Origin: Chitinophagaceae bacterium
Lineage (GTDB): Bacteria > Bacteroidota > Bacteroidia > Chitinophagales > Chitinophagaceae
Length of the DNA stretch: 64,000 bases
Assembly: GCA_018335935.1 (NCBI GenBank)
Contig: JAGXRG010000057.1
Coordinates: 186,001-250,000, forward strand
Direction of reading: 5' to 3'
Below, in pieces: positions 16,366 to 25,118 of this stretch (positions within the stretch are counted from its first letter, which is position 1; each line of letters begins with the position of its first letter). Both the position numbers and the translations under genes were made by a program. A model generated the notes under the pieces. It searched no databases. It had not been told where the DNA came from and was given only the letters and a program-made list of their open reading frames with translations.

Positions 16366-17763
16366 ATGCAAATGCTTTTTATTAGGGTTAAAAAAAACCT
16401 TGTTTATTTATTAATTATTTTTTGTTGCAGTAATTGTGCAAATATTATTCCCCCAAGCGGTGGTCCTAGAGATTCTTTACCACCAGTTTTAATTATTGCT
16501 TTTCCTAAAGATTCGGCTATTAATGTTACTTCTAAAAAAATCACCTTAACCTTTGATGAATTTGTAGAGGTTAAAGATATTAGTCAGCAAGTAGTGATTA
16601 ATCCTTTGCCCGAAACACAGCCCAATATTGATTATAAGCTTAAAAATATTTTTATAAATTTTAAAGATTCGCTATTACCCAACACCACCTATACTATTAA
16701 TTTTGGTAATGCCATTAAAGACGTTAACGAAGGCAATATTGCAAAAAACGCCACCTATGTTTTTAGCACGGGAAAAAAAATTGACAATAATACTTTAGAA
16801 GGCTCTGTTATTATTGCCAAAGATGGAAGTGTTGACTCTAGCTTAATAGTAGTTCTTCATTACAACCTCAGTGATACTTCAATTTATTCCTTAAAACCAC
16901 AATATTTAAGTAAGCTAAATGGAGAGGGTAAATTTCTTTTTAAACACTTGCCAGATACGGTTTATAATGTTTTTGTATTGACTAATAATTTTTCAAAAAA
17001 GTACGACGATACTACAAAATTGTTTGGGTTTTTGAATGAGCCCATTAATACCAAAAAAGCAAATGAAGGAATAAAAATTTTTGCTTTTAAACAAGTTGAG
17101 GAAATTTCTAAACCAGAAGTTCCCAAATCAACAACAAGCAGATCTGATGGAAGAGAAAAAAAGAAATTAAATTTTACTACAAACCTTACCAACGGAAGAT
17201 TTGATTTTTTAGACTCTGCAATTGTATTAACAAGCAACCTGACTTTAAAAAATATAAATGAACAAAATATAAAAATTGTAGATTCAAATTATTTAGCTGT
17301 TCCCAATCTCGAGATTATAACAGATACTTCATTTACAAAAGTCTCATTAAAAGCAAAGTTGAATTTTGAGTCTAAATACTTCATTCTAGTTAAAACAGAA
17401 GCTCTGACAGATACAACTACAAAACTAATCAGTAGTAAAACAGACACCCTTTCTTTTACCACATTTAAAGAATCTGATTATGGTAAACTAAAAATTAGAG
17501 TCAACCAATCCATCACAAACGAGGTTTTGTTAATATACAAGGGAGATGTTTTAATGAATACTGTTCCTTTGAACAAAGAAATTGTTTTTAAAATGTATAA
17601 ACCAGGAGAGTATGAGTTAAGAATTTTGAAAGATGAGAATCAAAACAAAATTTGGGATTCTGGAAACTACAAATTGAAACAACAGCCAGAAAAAGTAATA
17701 AGCTTAAAAAACAAACTTAGTATAAAACCAAATTGGGATAATGAGATTCAATTAACCTGGTAG
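16366..17763 (+). CDS. Big_5 (SbsA Ig-like) lipoprotein
   Basis: This 465-residue lipoprotein has a signal peptide ending in CCSNCANIIPPSGGPRDS, typical of a Bacteroidota family. A Big_5 Ig-like domain follows (about residues 40-125), with PPVLIIAFPKDSAINVTSKKITLTFDEFV and LPNTTYTINFGNAIKDVNEGN. A second beta-rich region is followed by a C-terminal segment with DENQNKIWDSGNY. It should sit in the outer membrane or on the surface; its function is unknown. A -7 box TAAGTTTG lies at 16351-16358, 7 bases before the ATG. It converges with the SOD gene. Confidence 0.85.
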   Translation: MQMLFIRVKKNLVYLLIIFCCSNCANIIPPSGGPRDSLPPVLIIAFPKDSAINVTSKKITLTFDEFVEVKDISQQVVINPLPETQPNIDYKLKNIFINFKDSLLPNTTYTINFGNAIKDVNEGNIAKNATYVFSTGKKIDNNTLEGSVIIAKDGSVDSSLIVVLHYNLSDTSIYSLKPQYLSKLNGEGKFLFKHLPDTVYNVFVLTNNFSKKYDDTTKLFGFLNEPINTKKANEGIKIFAFKQVEEISKPEVPKSTTSRSDGREKKKLNFTTNLTNGRFDFLDSAIVLTSNLTLKNINEQNIKIVDSNYLAVPNLEIITDTSFTKVSLKAKLNFESKYFILVKTEALTDTTTKLISSKTDTLSFTTFKESDYGKLKIRVNQSITNEVLLIYKGDVLMNTVPLNKEIVFKMYKPGEYELRILKDENQNKIWDSGNYKLKQQPEKVISLKNKLSIKPNWDNEIQLTW

Positions 17764-17765
17764 AC

Positions 17766-18491
17766 TTAAGCAGAAAATTGTTGGGCAACAAAATCCCAAT
17801 TAACAATGCTCCAAAAGTTATTGATATAGTCAACCCTCTTGTTTTGATATTTTAAATAGTAGGCATGTTCCCATATATCTAAACACAGCAAGGGTTTTCC
17901 TTTGATTTCTACAACATCCATTAATGGATTATCCTGATTTGCCGTAGATACCACAACAAGCTTTCCATCTTTTTGTTGAATTAACCAAGCCCAACCACTG
18001 CCAAACCTTGTTTTTGCAGCATCATTGAATGCAAGAGTGAATTTTTCAAACGAGCCAAAATCATGATTTATTTTTTCTTGAAGAGCTTTATGAGATAAAG
18101 ATTTTTTTTGTGGCGACAAGCATTTCCAAAACATTTCATGATTAAAATGCCCACCTGCATTATTTTTCATTTTTGTACTATAAGCAGAAATGTTCATTAA
18201 AATATTTTCTAATTCTAAACCATCATCTTTTACTTCTACAGCAAAAGCCTCATTTAAATTTTTACAATATCCTGCTGCATGTTTGCTATAGTGAATTTCC
18301 ATGGTAAGATCGTCAATTGCAGGCTGTAAGTCTGCATAACTATACGATAATGGCGTTTGGGTAAATGTTTTATTTTTTTGTTTTGTAATTGTAATAAAAC
18401 CAGGCAAAATAGTTTGGCTTAAACCTAAGGCCAAGGCTGCTTTTCCGCTATTGAGTAAAAAGCTTCTTCGGGTGGTTGAATTCTTTTTCAT
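17766..18491 (-). CDS. Fe/Mn superoxide dismutase with twin-arginine signal
   Basis: This 241-residue enzyme converts superoxide to peroxide and oxygen. Metal ligands can be placed in IHYSKHAAGY (His), HFNHEMFW (His) and LDIWEHAYYLKY (Asp and His). GSGWAWLI and the final NFWSIVNWDFV are also typical. The N-terminus carries TTRRSFLLNSG followed by a hydrophobic stretch (about residues 14-30), a twin-arginine export signal, so the enzyme is probably periplasmic or secreted already folded with metal. It starts 2 bp after the LptF/G gene stop on the same strand and is probably co-transcribed. Whether it uses Fe or Mn cannot be told. Confidence 0.93.
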   Translation of the reverse strand: MKKNSTTRRSFLLNSGKAALALGLSQTILPGFITITKQKNKTFTQTPLSYSYADLQPAIDDLTMEIHYSKHAAGYCKNLNEAFAVEVKDDGLELENILMNISAYSTKMKNNAGGHFNHEMFWKCLSPQKKSLSHKALQEKINHDFGSFEKFTLAFNDAAKTRFGSGWAWLIQQKDGKLVVVSTANQDNPLMDVVEIKGKPLLCLDIWEHAYYLKYQNKRVDYINNFWSIVNWDFVAQQFSA

Positions 18492-18493
18492 AA

Positions 18494-19930
18494 TTAAGGA
18501 ATTGCTCTAAAGTTAGCAATTATTGATTTAATCTTTCTAAACAACCTAAAGTAAAACTCATTGTTAAAGAGTTGCGAATCTCTCATGGCTTTAAAAATCA
18601 AGAAAAAGGCAACTGGCAATAAAACAAAAATCGATAACCAAATTCCTGCAAAAGCACTCATCACATTTTCTTTGGCTAGTTTTTCTCCGAAAGTGTTAAG
18701 CAGATAAAATATAGCAAAGAAAATAATAGCAAACACCATTGGAGTTCCCAACCCACCCTTTCTAATAATGCTACCCAAAGGAGCACCAATTAAAAACAAA
18801 ACCAAACAAGCAAAACTATAAGTAAATCTTTTGTGCCATTCAATTTCGTGAATACGCAAAGAGTCGCTTTTTGTTTTTAAATCAGTAGTGATATTATGAA
18901 GACTTTCAATTGCTAGATTATTATGTATAATACTATTTTGATAGACCGTAAACTTTAATGAGTCTGGAATTAAATCATCAAACTTTTTTGCTCTAACAAT
19001 TTTTTTATCCTTGATGGTTTTTGGAAATTCAATTTTATTATGTACAAACCGAAACGAGGTGTCAATGTTTTTATCGAACTTTTTTCTGAGCTCTTTGTTG
19101 GATTTTATTAAGGAATCTAAAGTATAATCAATTTGTCTAATGCTAAGCATTTTTGGGTTTCTTTCTAAGCCCTCTTCATTGGTTTTGCCCATTTCTAAAC
19201 TGCTTAAATCGAGCAATTTGCTATACTGTTTAAAACCCATTCTTATGTAGTCGGTGTTCATAGAATTTGGTATACCTTTTTCTTGATACCTCCAACCATT
19301 GTATAAAACAAACTCTAAAAACTTTTTATCTTTTGTAATTCGCATAACACCGCTCTCGGCTGTAATTAAGTTGTCCTGAATACTATTGTTGCCTTCAAAA
19401 ATGACTACATTACGTATGGTACTATCGTCTTTTTCTTTTTTACCAATCTTAATTACAAATCCCCTGAGTTTATTATAAAATACTCCCTCTTTAATATCAA
19501 AGGCGGGTTGTTTTAAAATAATATCGTGCTTTAAAGTTTCTAATTTTAATTCTGCAACAGGAATAAAAAAGTTTAAAAATATAAAGGCAATTAAACTAAT
19601 ACCACTTGCAGTAATAATTAAAGGCCTCATAAATCTGAGTAAGGAAATACCTGCCGATTTAATAGCAACTATTTCAAAACTTTCTCCAAGATTTCCAAAG
19701 GTCATTATCCCCGAAAGCAGCATAGATAAAGGTAAAGCTAAGGGTACCCAATGTACAATTACATATCCAATGAGTTTTAAAAGAATCATCATATTAAGAC
19801 CCTTTCCTACCATATCATCTAAATACAACCAAAAAAATTGTAAGGTAAATACAAATACAGCAATAGAAAATGTGGCAAAAAAAGGACCTATAAAAGATCG
19901 TAGAATTAATATATCTAATTTTTTAAACAA
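18494..19930 (-). CDS. LptF/LptG family permease (lipopolysaccharide export)
   Basis: This 478-residue inner-membrane protein of the YjgP/YjgQ family has three membrane segments near the N-terminus (about residues 10-120, including a WVPLALPLSMLLSGIMTFGNLGESFE turn). A large periplasmic beta-jellyroll-like domain follows, then three C-terminal membrane segments (from about residue 370, with FLIGAPLGSIIRKGGLGTPM). LptF and LptG with ATPase LptB extract LPS from the inner membrane; Bacteroidota members are hard to assign to F or G. The start is a TTG at 19930, with a -7 box TACTTTTG at 19971-19964. It is followed by the SOD gene after 2 bp. Confidence 0.9.
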   Translation of the reverse strand: MFKKLDILILRSFIGPFFATFSIAVFVFTLQFFWLYLDDMVGKGLNMMILLKLIGYVIVHWVPLALPLSMLLSGIMTFGNLGESFEIVAIKSAGISLLRFMRPLIITASGISLIAFIFLNFFIPVAELKLETLKHDIILKQPAFDIKEGVFYNKLRGFVIKIGKKEKDDSTIRNVVIFEGNNSIQDNLITAESGVMRITKDKKFLEFVLYNGWRYQEKGIPNSMNTDYIRMGFKQYSKLLDLSSLEMGKTNEEGLERNPKMLSIRQIDYTLDSLIKSNKELRKKFDKNIDTSFRFVHNKIEFPKTIKDKKIVRAKKFDDLIPDSLKFTVYQNSIIHNNLAIESLHNITTDLKTKSDSLRIHEIEWHKRFTYSFACLVLFLIGAPLGSIIRKGGLGTPMVFAIIFFAIFYLLNTFGEKLAKENVMSAFAGIWLSIFVLLPVAFFLIFKAMRDSQLFNNEFYFRLFRKIKSIIANFRAIP

Positions 19931-19959
19931 GCGTATTTGTAATTAACGAGTTTTGTAAC

Positions 19960-20574
19960 ATGACAAAAGTAACTCTTTCAAATACTGAAATGAATCTTGT
20001 TTTAAATCAATCTGTTTTTTTAACAAAAAACAAAGTGATTCAAAAGGTATACGAACTTTTTCAACAAGTACATGAAGGCTATAAATATGAGATAAACTCT
20101 TTTATTCATTTTCCACCTGAATTAAAATCAACCAATGGAAAAATTTCTAAAGGAGAAAATTATTTACAACAACCCTGGGTTATGTTAGACACTCCTAATT
20201 TTTTTAAAGGAAACAATGTATTTGCTGTAAGAACCTTTTTTTGGTGGGGAAACTTTATTAGTATTAATTTTTTGGTTATGGGTATTTGGCTTGAAGAAGT
20301 TAAAGGGCGTCTTTTAAATCAAATGGACAATTATAATGATTGGTTTATTTGTATAAATAACGACGCATGGCAACACCATTTTGAAAACAATAATATGAAA
20401 AAGCTTGATGAGTGTAGAAGAGAAGAATTAGAACATCTGACTTTTATAAAACTATCAAAAAAAATCCCACTACAAGAGTGGGATAATATTGAAATTTTTT
20501 TACAAGAAAGTTTTGTGGCATTAAAACCCTTAATGGAAACAACTAGCTTCCCAGTCGATGAAAAAGTTCTTTGA
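19960..20574 (+). CDS. Conserved hypothetical protein
   Basis: This 204-residue soluble protein has no signal peptide and no domain I recognise. It is rich in aromatic residues, with VRTFFWWGNFISINFLVMGIWLEEV and WFICINNDAWQHHFENNN in the middle. The start overlaps the promoter of the divergent LptF/G gene. Its last 32 bp overlap, convergently, the START-like gene; both frames look real, because each encodes a plausible C-terminus. Confidence 0.6.
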   Translation: MTKVTLSNTEMNLVLNQSVFLTKNKVIQKVYELFQQVHEGYKYEINSFIHFPPELKSTNGKISKGENYLQQPWVMLDTPNFFKGNNVFAVRTFFWWGNFISINFLVMGIWLEEVKGRLLNQMDNYNDWFICINNDAWQHHFENNNMKKLDECRREELEHLTFIKLSKKIPLQEWDNIEIFLQESFVALKPLMETTSFPVDEKVL

Positions 20575-20926
20575 TTTGATACTCCCATAACTGAGTAGCA
20601 TCTTTTATTTCGTTTTTTTCGGCAAAATCAGTAATCACTAAAATAGTTTGATTTGAAATTTCAGTTTTAGTAATTCTAAATTCAAAATATTCATCTTTAT
20701 TTCCATCAATCCATTGGTATTTGATGAAATGTTCTTCTTCCTCATCAATAATTCTCGCTTTTTCAGGAGAACCAGAACCCCAAGTAAAATTAATTACTCC
20801 TTCCCATTCGTCTACCTTATCAGCAAACCATTCTTGCAAACCCACAGGCGAGCTTAAAAACCCCCATAAAATAGATGGGGAGCAACGCACCGGAAATTCT
20901 ATTGTGTATAATTGTTTTTTGCTCAT
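20543..20926 (-). CDS. START-like/SRPBCC (AHSA1-type) protein
   Basis: This 127-residue protein begins IEFPVRCSPSILWGFLSSPVGLQEWFADKV, as in small START-like domain proteins of Bacteroidota. It continues with WGSGSPEKARII and TILVITDFAEKNE, the strands and last helix of the helix-grip fold. Such proteins bind hydrophobic ligands in a cavity; the ligand is unknown. It overlaps the convergent gene at 19960-20574 by 32 bp. Confidence 0.8.
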   Translation of the reverse strand: MSKKQLYTIEFPVRCSPSILWGFLSSPVGLQEWFADKVDEWEGVINFTWGSGSPEKARIIDEEEEHFIKYQWIDGNKDEYFEFRITKTEISNQTILVITDFAEKNEIKDATQLWEYQIKELFHRLGS

Positions 20927-21052
20927 GCTACGTCACTTTTCCTAGTTAGTAATGCTGCAATAATAGGTATTAATAGGTAATAGCCAAATGTTTTTTGTTA
21001 AATAATATTTATTGTTTTAACAAAAAACTAGTATGGCAAATTGTGTTACAGA

Positions 21053-22039
21053 TTAATAAATCTGCCACCTTCTGATGGGTGTTGCTATTGGAGGAAGTGC
21101 ATTTAATTGATTAATATCTACCAAACCAATTTTTTTGGCATAACTATAAACAAATGTATTCTTTGTATTATAATTACCCGATTCGAGATATTGGGTTTCT
21201 TCTCTAACAGTAATAATACTATCGATTAATTTACCATTGATTGTAGAAGAAATATCTTTAGCTAAGATGGTAAACTTATATTTTACGTTGGTAGGATTTC
21301 CAGATAATTGACCAACAACAACCGGACTATCCCAACTTGTACCCACACTAGCATAATCTTTTAAAAAAGCAAACTCGGCTTTGGGCCCACTTCCAATTGG
21401 AAAATATCTATAATAATTTCCTGTACCATCTTTTCTATAAAACAAAGTATCTCGAGCATTTAATTTTGGAATAAATAAATTAAATTGTCTGTAATTATTA
21501 CCATCAATCGTTCTATTTGATGAAAGCACATTGATGATAACCGTATCATTAATACCCGAGTTATCGTAGGTCCAGTTACTTAATGTTGAAGTTGGAAAAT
21601 AATCGTTGTTTGCATTTTGTACTACAACTCCTCCGTTATAAACCACTTTAAATACACAAATACTATTACCAAATCTTAATTTAAAATTTGCATCAACAGC
21701 TAAAAATGGTGTGCCATAACCGTTTAATGTAATTTGTTTAATCCCAGGTGCAAAAGCATAACCTTCAGCATAAAACCATATACCATTTACAGTATCAGAA
21801 TATATTTTGTAATAACCATTTGTTGTAAAATTTACATTAGCAACTATGTAGTTAGTATTATTTAAGGGCGTTGCTTCTTTATAAATGCCATTTACAATAA
21901 TGTTTTTGCAATTACCAGAAGAGTCTTGTAAAGTACCGGTAGCTGTATTATTGGCACTGCCTGTTCCTTCAACACTATATTCCTTTTCGCAAGAAATCAA
22001 TAATAGCAAACCAATAGTATAAATTAAAAGGTTCTTCAT
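21053..22039 (-). CDS. Hypothetical lipoprotein
   Basis: This 328-residue protein has a lipoprotein signal ending in LLLLISCEKEYSVEG, with the lipidated Cys at about residue 17 and no Asp at +2. The mature part is beta-rich, with many Asn, Tyr and Gly residues. A DSSGNCKNIIVNGIYKEATPLNNTNYIVANVNF segment resembles the beginning of other Bacteroidota surface lipoproteins. I do not recognise a domain or function. The OmpA-like and GNAT genes lie upstream on the same strand, with 69-bp and 33-bp gaps. Confidence 0.65.
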   Translation of the reverse strand: MKNLLIYTIGLLLLISCEKEYSVEGTGSANNTATGTLQDSSGNCKNIIVNGIYKEATPLNNTNYIVANVNFTTNGYYKIYSDTVNGIWFYAEGYAFAPGIKQITLNGYGTPFLAVDANFKLRFGNSICVFKVVYNGGVVVQNANNDYFPTSTLSNWTYDNSGINDTVIINVLSSNRTIDGNNYRQFNLFIPKLNARDTLFYRKDGTGNYYRYFPIGSGPKAEFAFLKDYASVGTSWDSPVVVGQLSGNPTNVKYKFTILAKDISSTINGKLIDSIITVREETQYLESGNYNTKNTFVYSYAKKIGLVDINQLNALPPIATPIRRWQIY

Positions 22040-22108
22040 ATAATGGTAAAAATACTTGTAATAAGAAAAACGAATTGTTAAATCAATTTGTTGTTGTACA
22101 ACAAGAAC

Positions 22109-22996
22109 TTATTTTTTAAGAATCTTAAGTTCTACTCTTCTATTTCGGGTTCTTTCACTTTCGGTTCTTTCTAATGTTATTGGAAATTGATGACCATAGC
22201 CTTTATGTTGCATTCTTTTTTTATCAATACCATGTTCAACCAAATAGTCATAAACAGCCTTGGCCCTAACTTCAGATAAATTTCTTTTTCCTGTTGAGTT
22301 GTCTATTCCATCTACATCATTTGTACAACAAACATGACCCTGAATTTCAACTTCAATATTGGGATATTTCTTTAAGGTATAAACCAATTCTTCTAAATAT
22401 GGATATGAAATCTGTAAAAAAACAGGTAAACCGCCATAAAAGAAAATATTTGGGAGCTCAACATGGTCTCCTACTTTTAAAGAAGAATCTGTCAACTGTT
22501 TCTCTAGTTTAATTATGCTAGGCGTTTTTTTAATTTCTTGAGGAGGAGGATCAAATACAGATGGAGGATTTGTTTTTTTTGTATGAACAATTTTTTCGTA
22601 GTAAGTAATTATTTCAACTCTTCTATTATATACTCTTGCATCTTCTTCCATGCTTGGGGTTACTAGTTTATCTTTTCCATAGCCTTCTAAAGGCATGATG
22701 ATATTTCTAGGAATTTTAAGCCCAATTAAAAAAACAGCAATAGAGTTCGCCCTTCTAATAGACAAATCATAATTAAAACCAGAAGTACCAATTTGGTCGG
22801 TATGACCTACAATGACAATTTTGGTCATTTTATAATTTACATAATCAAAAGAATTGAAATAATTGGCAAGTTTTTCTTGATTTTCGGCTGTTAACCTATC
22901 ATCATTAAAATCAAAATATATAATATAACTAGTAGAATCAGAAGCCCTACTTATGAATTGAATACAACAAAATAGTATTGAAATAAAAACTTTCAC
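22109..22996 (-). CDS. Protein with two OmpA-like peptidoglycan-binding domains
   Basis: This 295-residue secreted protein has a signal peptide (1-18) and two OmpA C-terminal-like domains in tandem. The first spans about residues 25-130 (IVIVGHTDQIGTSGFNYDLSIRRAN to NRRVEIITYY). The second spans about 185-293 (VEIQGHVCCTNDVDG, LSEVRAKAVYDYLVEHGIDKKRM, TRNRRVELKIL). Both end in the NRRVE motif. It lacks the beta-barrel of OmpA itself, so it is a periplasmic wall-binding protein. The second domain contains an unusual CC pair where HTD is usual. Confidence 0.85.
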   Translation of the reverse strand: MKVFISILFCCIQFISRASDSTSYIIYFDFNDDRLTAENQEKLANYFNSFDYVNYKMTKIVIVGHTDQIGTSGFNYDLSIRRANSIAVFLIGLKIPRNIIMPLEGYGKDKLVTPSMEEDARVYNRRVEIITYYEKIVHTKKTNPPSVFDPPPQEIKKTPSIIKLEKQLTDSSLKVGDHVELPNIFFYGGLPVFLQISYPYLEELVYTLKKYPNIEVEIQGHVCCTNDVDGIDNSTGKRNLSEVRAKAVYDYLVEHGIDKKRMQHKGYGHQFPITLERTESERTRNRRVELKILKK

Positions 22997-23029
22997 GCTA
23001 ATATCTAAAACGAGAAAGAGCAGGAGTTA

Positions 23030-23458
23030 TTATAAATTCTTTTCCATAACATAATGAGGTATGGTAACTTCCTCAAACTCATCTCCACAAATTGTATAAC
23101 CTAGTTTTTCATAAAATCCAACTGCAGATTTTCTGGCGTGCATTAATAATTTTTTCTTGCCCATGTCTCTTGCAATATTTTCTGCAAAACTCATTAACAC
23201 CCTTCCAACACCTTTGCCTTGAAGGCCATTCATTACTGCCATTTGGCGTAGTCTAAAGGCAGAATCTCCAACAGGAGTCAACAAACAACACCCTTCCAAC
23301 TTTTCTTCGTCGAAACATCCCATCAAAACGTCTTGTTTTTCGCTTTCAAGCTCAGCATCGCTAAAGTCTAAACCTAGAGGTTTACGCAATACATTAAACC
23401 TTAAATCAACCATTTGTTTGTATTCTTCTGTACCGTGGTCAATAATTTTTAATGCCAT
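23030..23458 (-). CDS. GNAT-family N-acetyltransferase
   Basis: This 142-residue protein has the GNAT acetyl-CoA binding segment RQMAVMNGLQGKGVGRVLMSFAENIARDMG (the Q-x-x-G-x-G/A pattern) and a later HARKSAVGFYEKLGYTICGDEF strand-helix. The ATG at 23458 gives the usual start just before the first beta strand; one at 23488 would add ten residues that overlap a likely promoter. The substrate is unknown, although relatives are often annotated as acting on small molecules. Confidence 0.85.
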   Translation of the reverse strand: MALKIIDHGTEEYKQMVDLRFNVLRKPLGLDFSDAELESEKQDVLMGCFDEEKLEGCCLLTPVGDSAFRLRQMAVMNGLQGKGVGRVLMSFAENIARDMGKKKLLMHARKSAVGFYEKLGYTICGDEFEEVTIPHYVMEKNL

Positions 23459-23493
23459 AAACCAGTTGTTAGGGCGAACAAGATACATAAGAT

Positions 23494-23525
23494 TTTGAAA
23501 AAACTAAAATTTTCCTCTATTTTTG
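23494..23525 (+). promoter_or_regulatory. Strong predicted promoter 230 bp upstream of the PSP1 gene
   Basis: TTTG (23494-23497), 20 bp, then TATTTTTG (23518-23525) fits the -33/-7 consensus. It points right, but the next clear gene starts only at 23758. Confidence 0.6.
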
Positions 23526-23757
23526 ATGTGTTGAGGAGTTTGTGAACTAATGAAGCAAAAGGGCTTGTAGAAATTGTTCAATATATTGTAGCGTTTGGTA
23601 TTGAAGAGTTTGAAACAAAAAAAATAAATTAGCTAAACATAATGGTTTGGCTCACTATATATTTCTATCAGAATGTTTTAATAAAAAACATTTGTGCCTA
23701 GCTGTTTTACACCAACTTCTTCAAACAAAAATTAATTAATGCTCTAAACCTAATAGA
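23526..23757 (+). other. Long untranslated or decayed stretch before the PSP1 gene
   Basis: I see no gene with a start codon here. Two short open stretches exist, one ending near 23631 (EIVQYIVAFGIEEFETKK) and one from 23628 to 23736. Neither has a start, and I recognise neither; they could be remnants of a gene or chance. A partial -7 box (AACATTTG, 23687-23694) might serve the PSP1 gene. The region may simply be a 5' leader. Confidence 0.3.
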
Positions 23758-25044
23758 ATGGGATGTGGATCTTGTGGCACCGGTAAACCAAATGGCTGTA
23801 AAAGCAATGGTGGCTGTAGTACTGGTGGATGTAATAGATTAAATGTTCATGATTGGTTGAGAAATCTTCCATTAAGCGATTTGGATAGCACCTGTAAAGT
23901 GGTTGAAGTAAGCTTTAAACAAGGCAGCAGAAAAGATTTTTATAGAAACCCTACATTTCAATATTTCGAAAAAGGAGACTACATTACTGTTGAAGGAGTA
24001 AATGGTTTTGATGTGGGTCAAGTTTCATTATCAGGAGAATTGGTTCGTTTACAAATGAAAAAACATGGTGTAAAAGAAGATGATCCTGAAATGAAAAAAA
24101 TTTTACGCCTAAGTACCGAAAAAGATTTAAGTAGCTATCATTACCAAAAAGATAGAGAACCTGCAGTTCAAGCTAAAAGCAGAGAGTTTGCAAGAAACTT
24201 AAAGCTTCAAATGAAATTAAGTGAAGTGGAAATACAGGCAGATGGCAAAAAAGCAACCTTTTTCTATACGGCTGATGATAGGGTAGATTTTAGAGAGCTT
24301 ATTAAATACTTTGCCGGCGAGTTTAAGCTTAAAGTAGAAATGAAGCAAATTGGCATCAGACAAGAGGCTGGAAAAGTTGGAGGTATTGGTAGTTGTGGAA
24401 GAGAATTATGTTGCAGTACTTGGTTGCAAGATTTTAAAAGTGTTAACACCACCGCTGCACGTTATCAGAATTTATCAATCAATCAAACCAAATTAAGTGG
24501 CCAATGTGGAAGATTAAAGTGTTGTTTAAATTATGAACTTGATACTTATTTAGACGCTCTTCAGCATTTTCCAGATAATGCCGATACAATTGAAATTGCC
24601 AGAGCTCCTGCGTTTTTGGTGAAAAAAGATATTTTTAAAAACCTAATGTGGTATGTTATTCAGGGTGGAACCAAACACTATCCATTAACCATAGAACGTG
24701 TTAAAGAGATTAAACAATTAAACGCAAGAGGTATACGACCAGATGAGCTAGAAGAAGTTGAAATTACCAGCACAAAACCTAAAGAAGTAGAACCAGAATT
24801 TGTAGATGTTGTGGGTCAAATAAGTTTGAAAAGCCTTGAACGAAACGACAAGCGTCGTAAAGATCAACAAAGAAATCGTCAAGGCGATCAGCAACGAAGA
24901 GAACCACAATCTTCCTCAAATAATCAAAATAATAATCCAAACAGAAATAATAAACCACAACCTCAACGAGGAAATAGAAACAACAATCCCAACCAACAAA
25001 GACCTAAAGGAAAAAACCCTCCAGGAAACAACCCTAACAAGTAA
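23758..25044 (+). CDS. ricT: PSP1-domain protein, RicT/YaaT-like
   Basis: This 428-residue protein starts with a Cys/Gly-rich segment (GCGSCGTGKPNGCKSNGGC). A PSP1 domain follows (about residues 40-300), with the characteristic Cys motifs GSCGRELCCSTWL and GQCGRLKCCLNYELD. In Bacillus, RicT (YaaT) with RicA and RicF forms an Fe-S cluster complex affecting RNA processing and development; Bacteroidota PSP1 proteins are longer and their role is less clear. After about residue 360 the tail is low-complexity (Arg/Gln/Asn/Pro-rich), probably disordered and perhaps RNA-binding. Confidence 0.85.
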   Translation: MGCGSCGTGKPNGCKSNGGCSTGGCNRLNVHDWLRNLPLSDLDSTCKVVEVSFKQGSRKDFYRNPTFQYFEKGDYITVEGVNGFDVGQVSLSGELVRLQMKKHGVKEDDPEMKKILRLSTEKDLSSYHYQKDREPAVQAKSREFARNLKLQMKLSEVEIQADGKKATFFYTADDRVDFRELIKYFAGEFKLKVEMKQIGIRQEAGKVGGIGSCGRELCCSTWLQDFKSVNTTAARYQNLSINQTKLSGQCGRLKCCLNYELDTYLDALQHFPDNADTIEIARAPAFLVKKDIFKNLMWYVIQGGTKHYPLTIERVKEIKQLNARGIRPDELEEVEITSTKPKEVEPEFVDVVGQISLKSLERNDKRRKDQQRNRQGDQQRREPQSSSNNQNNNPNRNNKPQPQRGNRNNNPNQQRPKGKNPPGNNPNK

Positions 25045-25070
25045 TAAAAAAGAGGGCGTCCTTAATATAG

Positions 25071-25098
25071 TTGCATAAACAACTTTTTAGTATCTTTG
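25071..25098 (+). promoter_or_regulatory. Predicted promoter of the thiolase gene
   Basis: TTG (25071-25073), 17 bp, then TATCTTTG (25091-25098). The start codon is at 25119. Confidence 0.55.
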
Positions 25099-25118
25099 AG
25101 GTTTAAAAATTATTAAAG

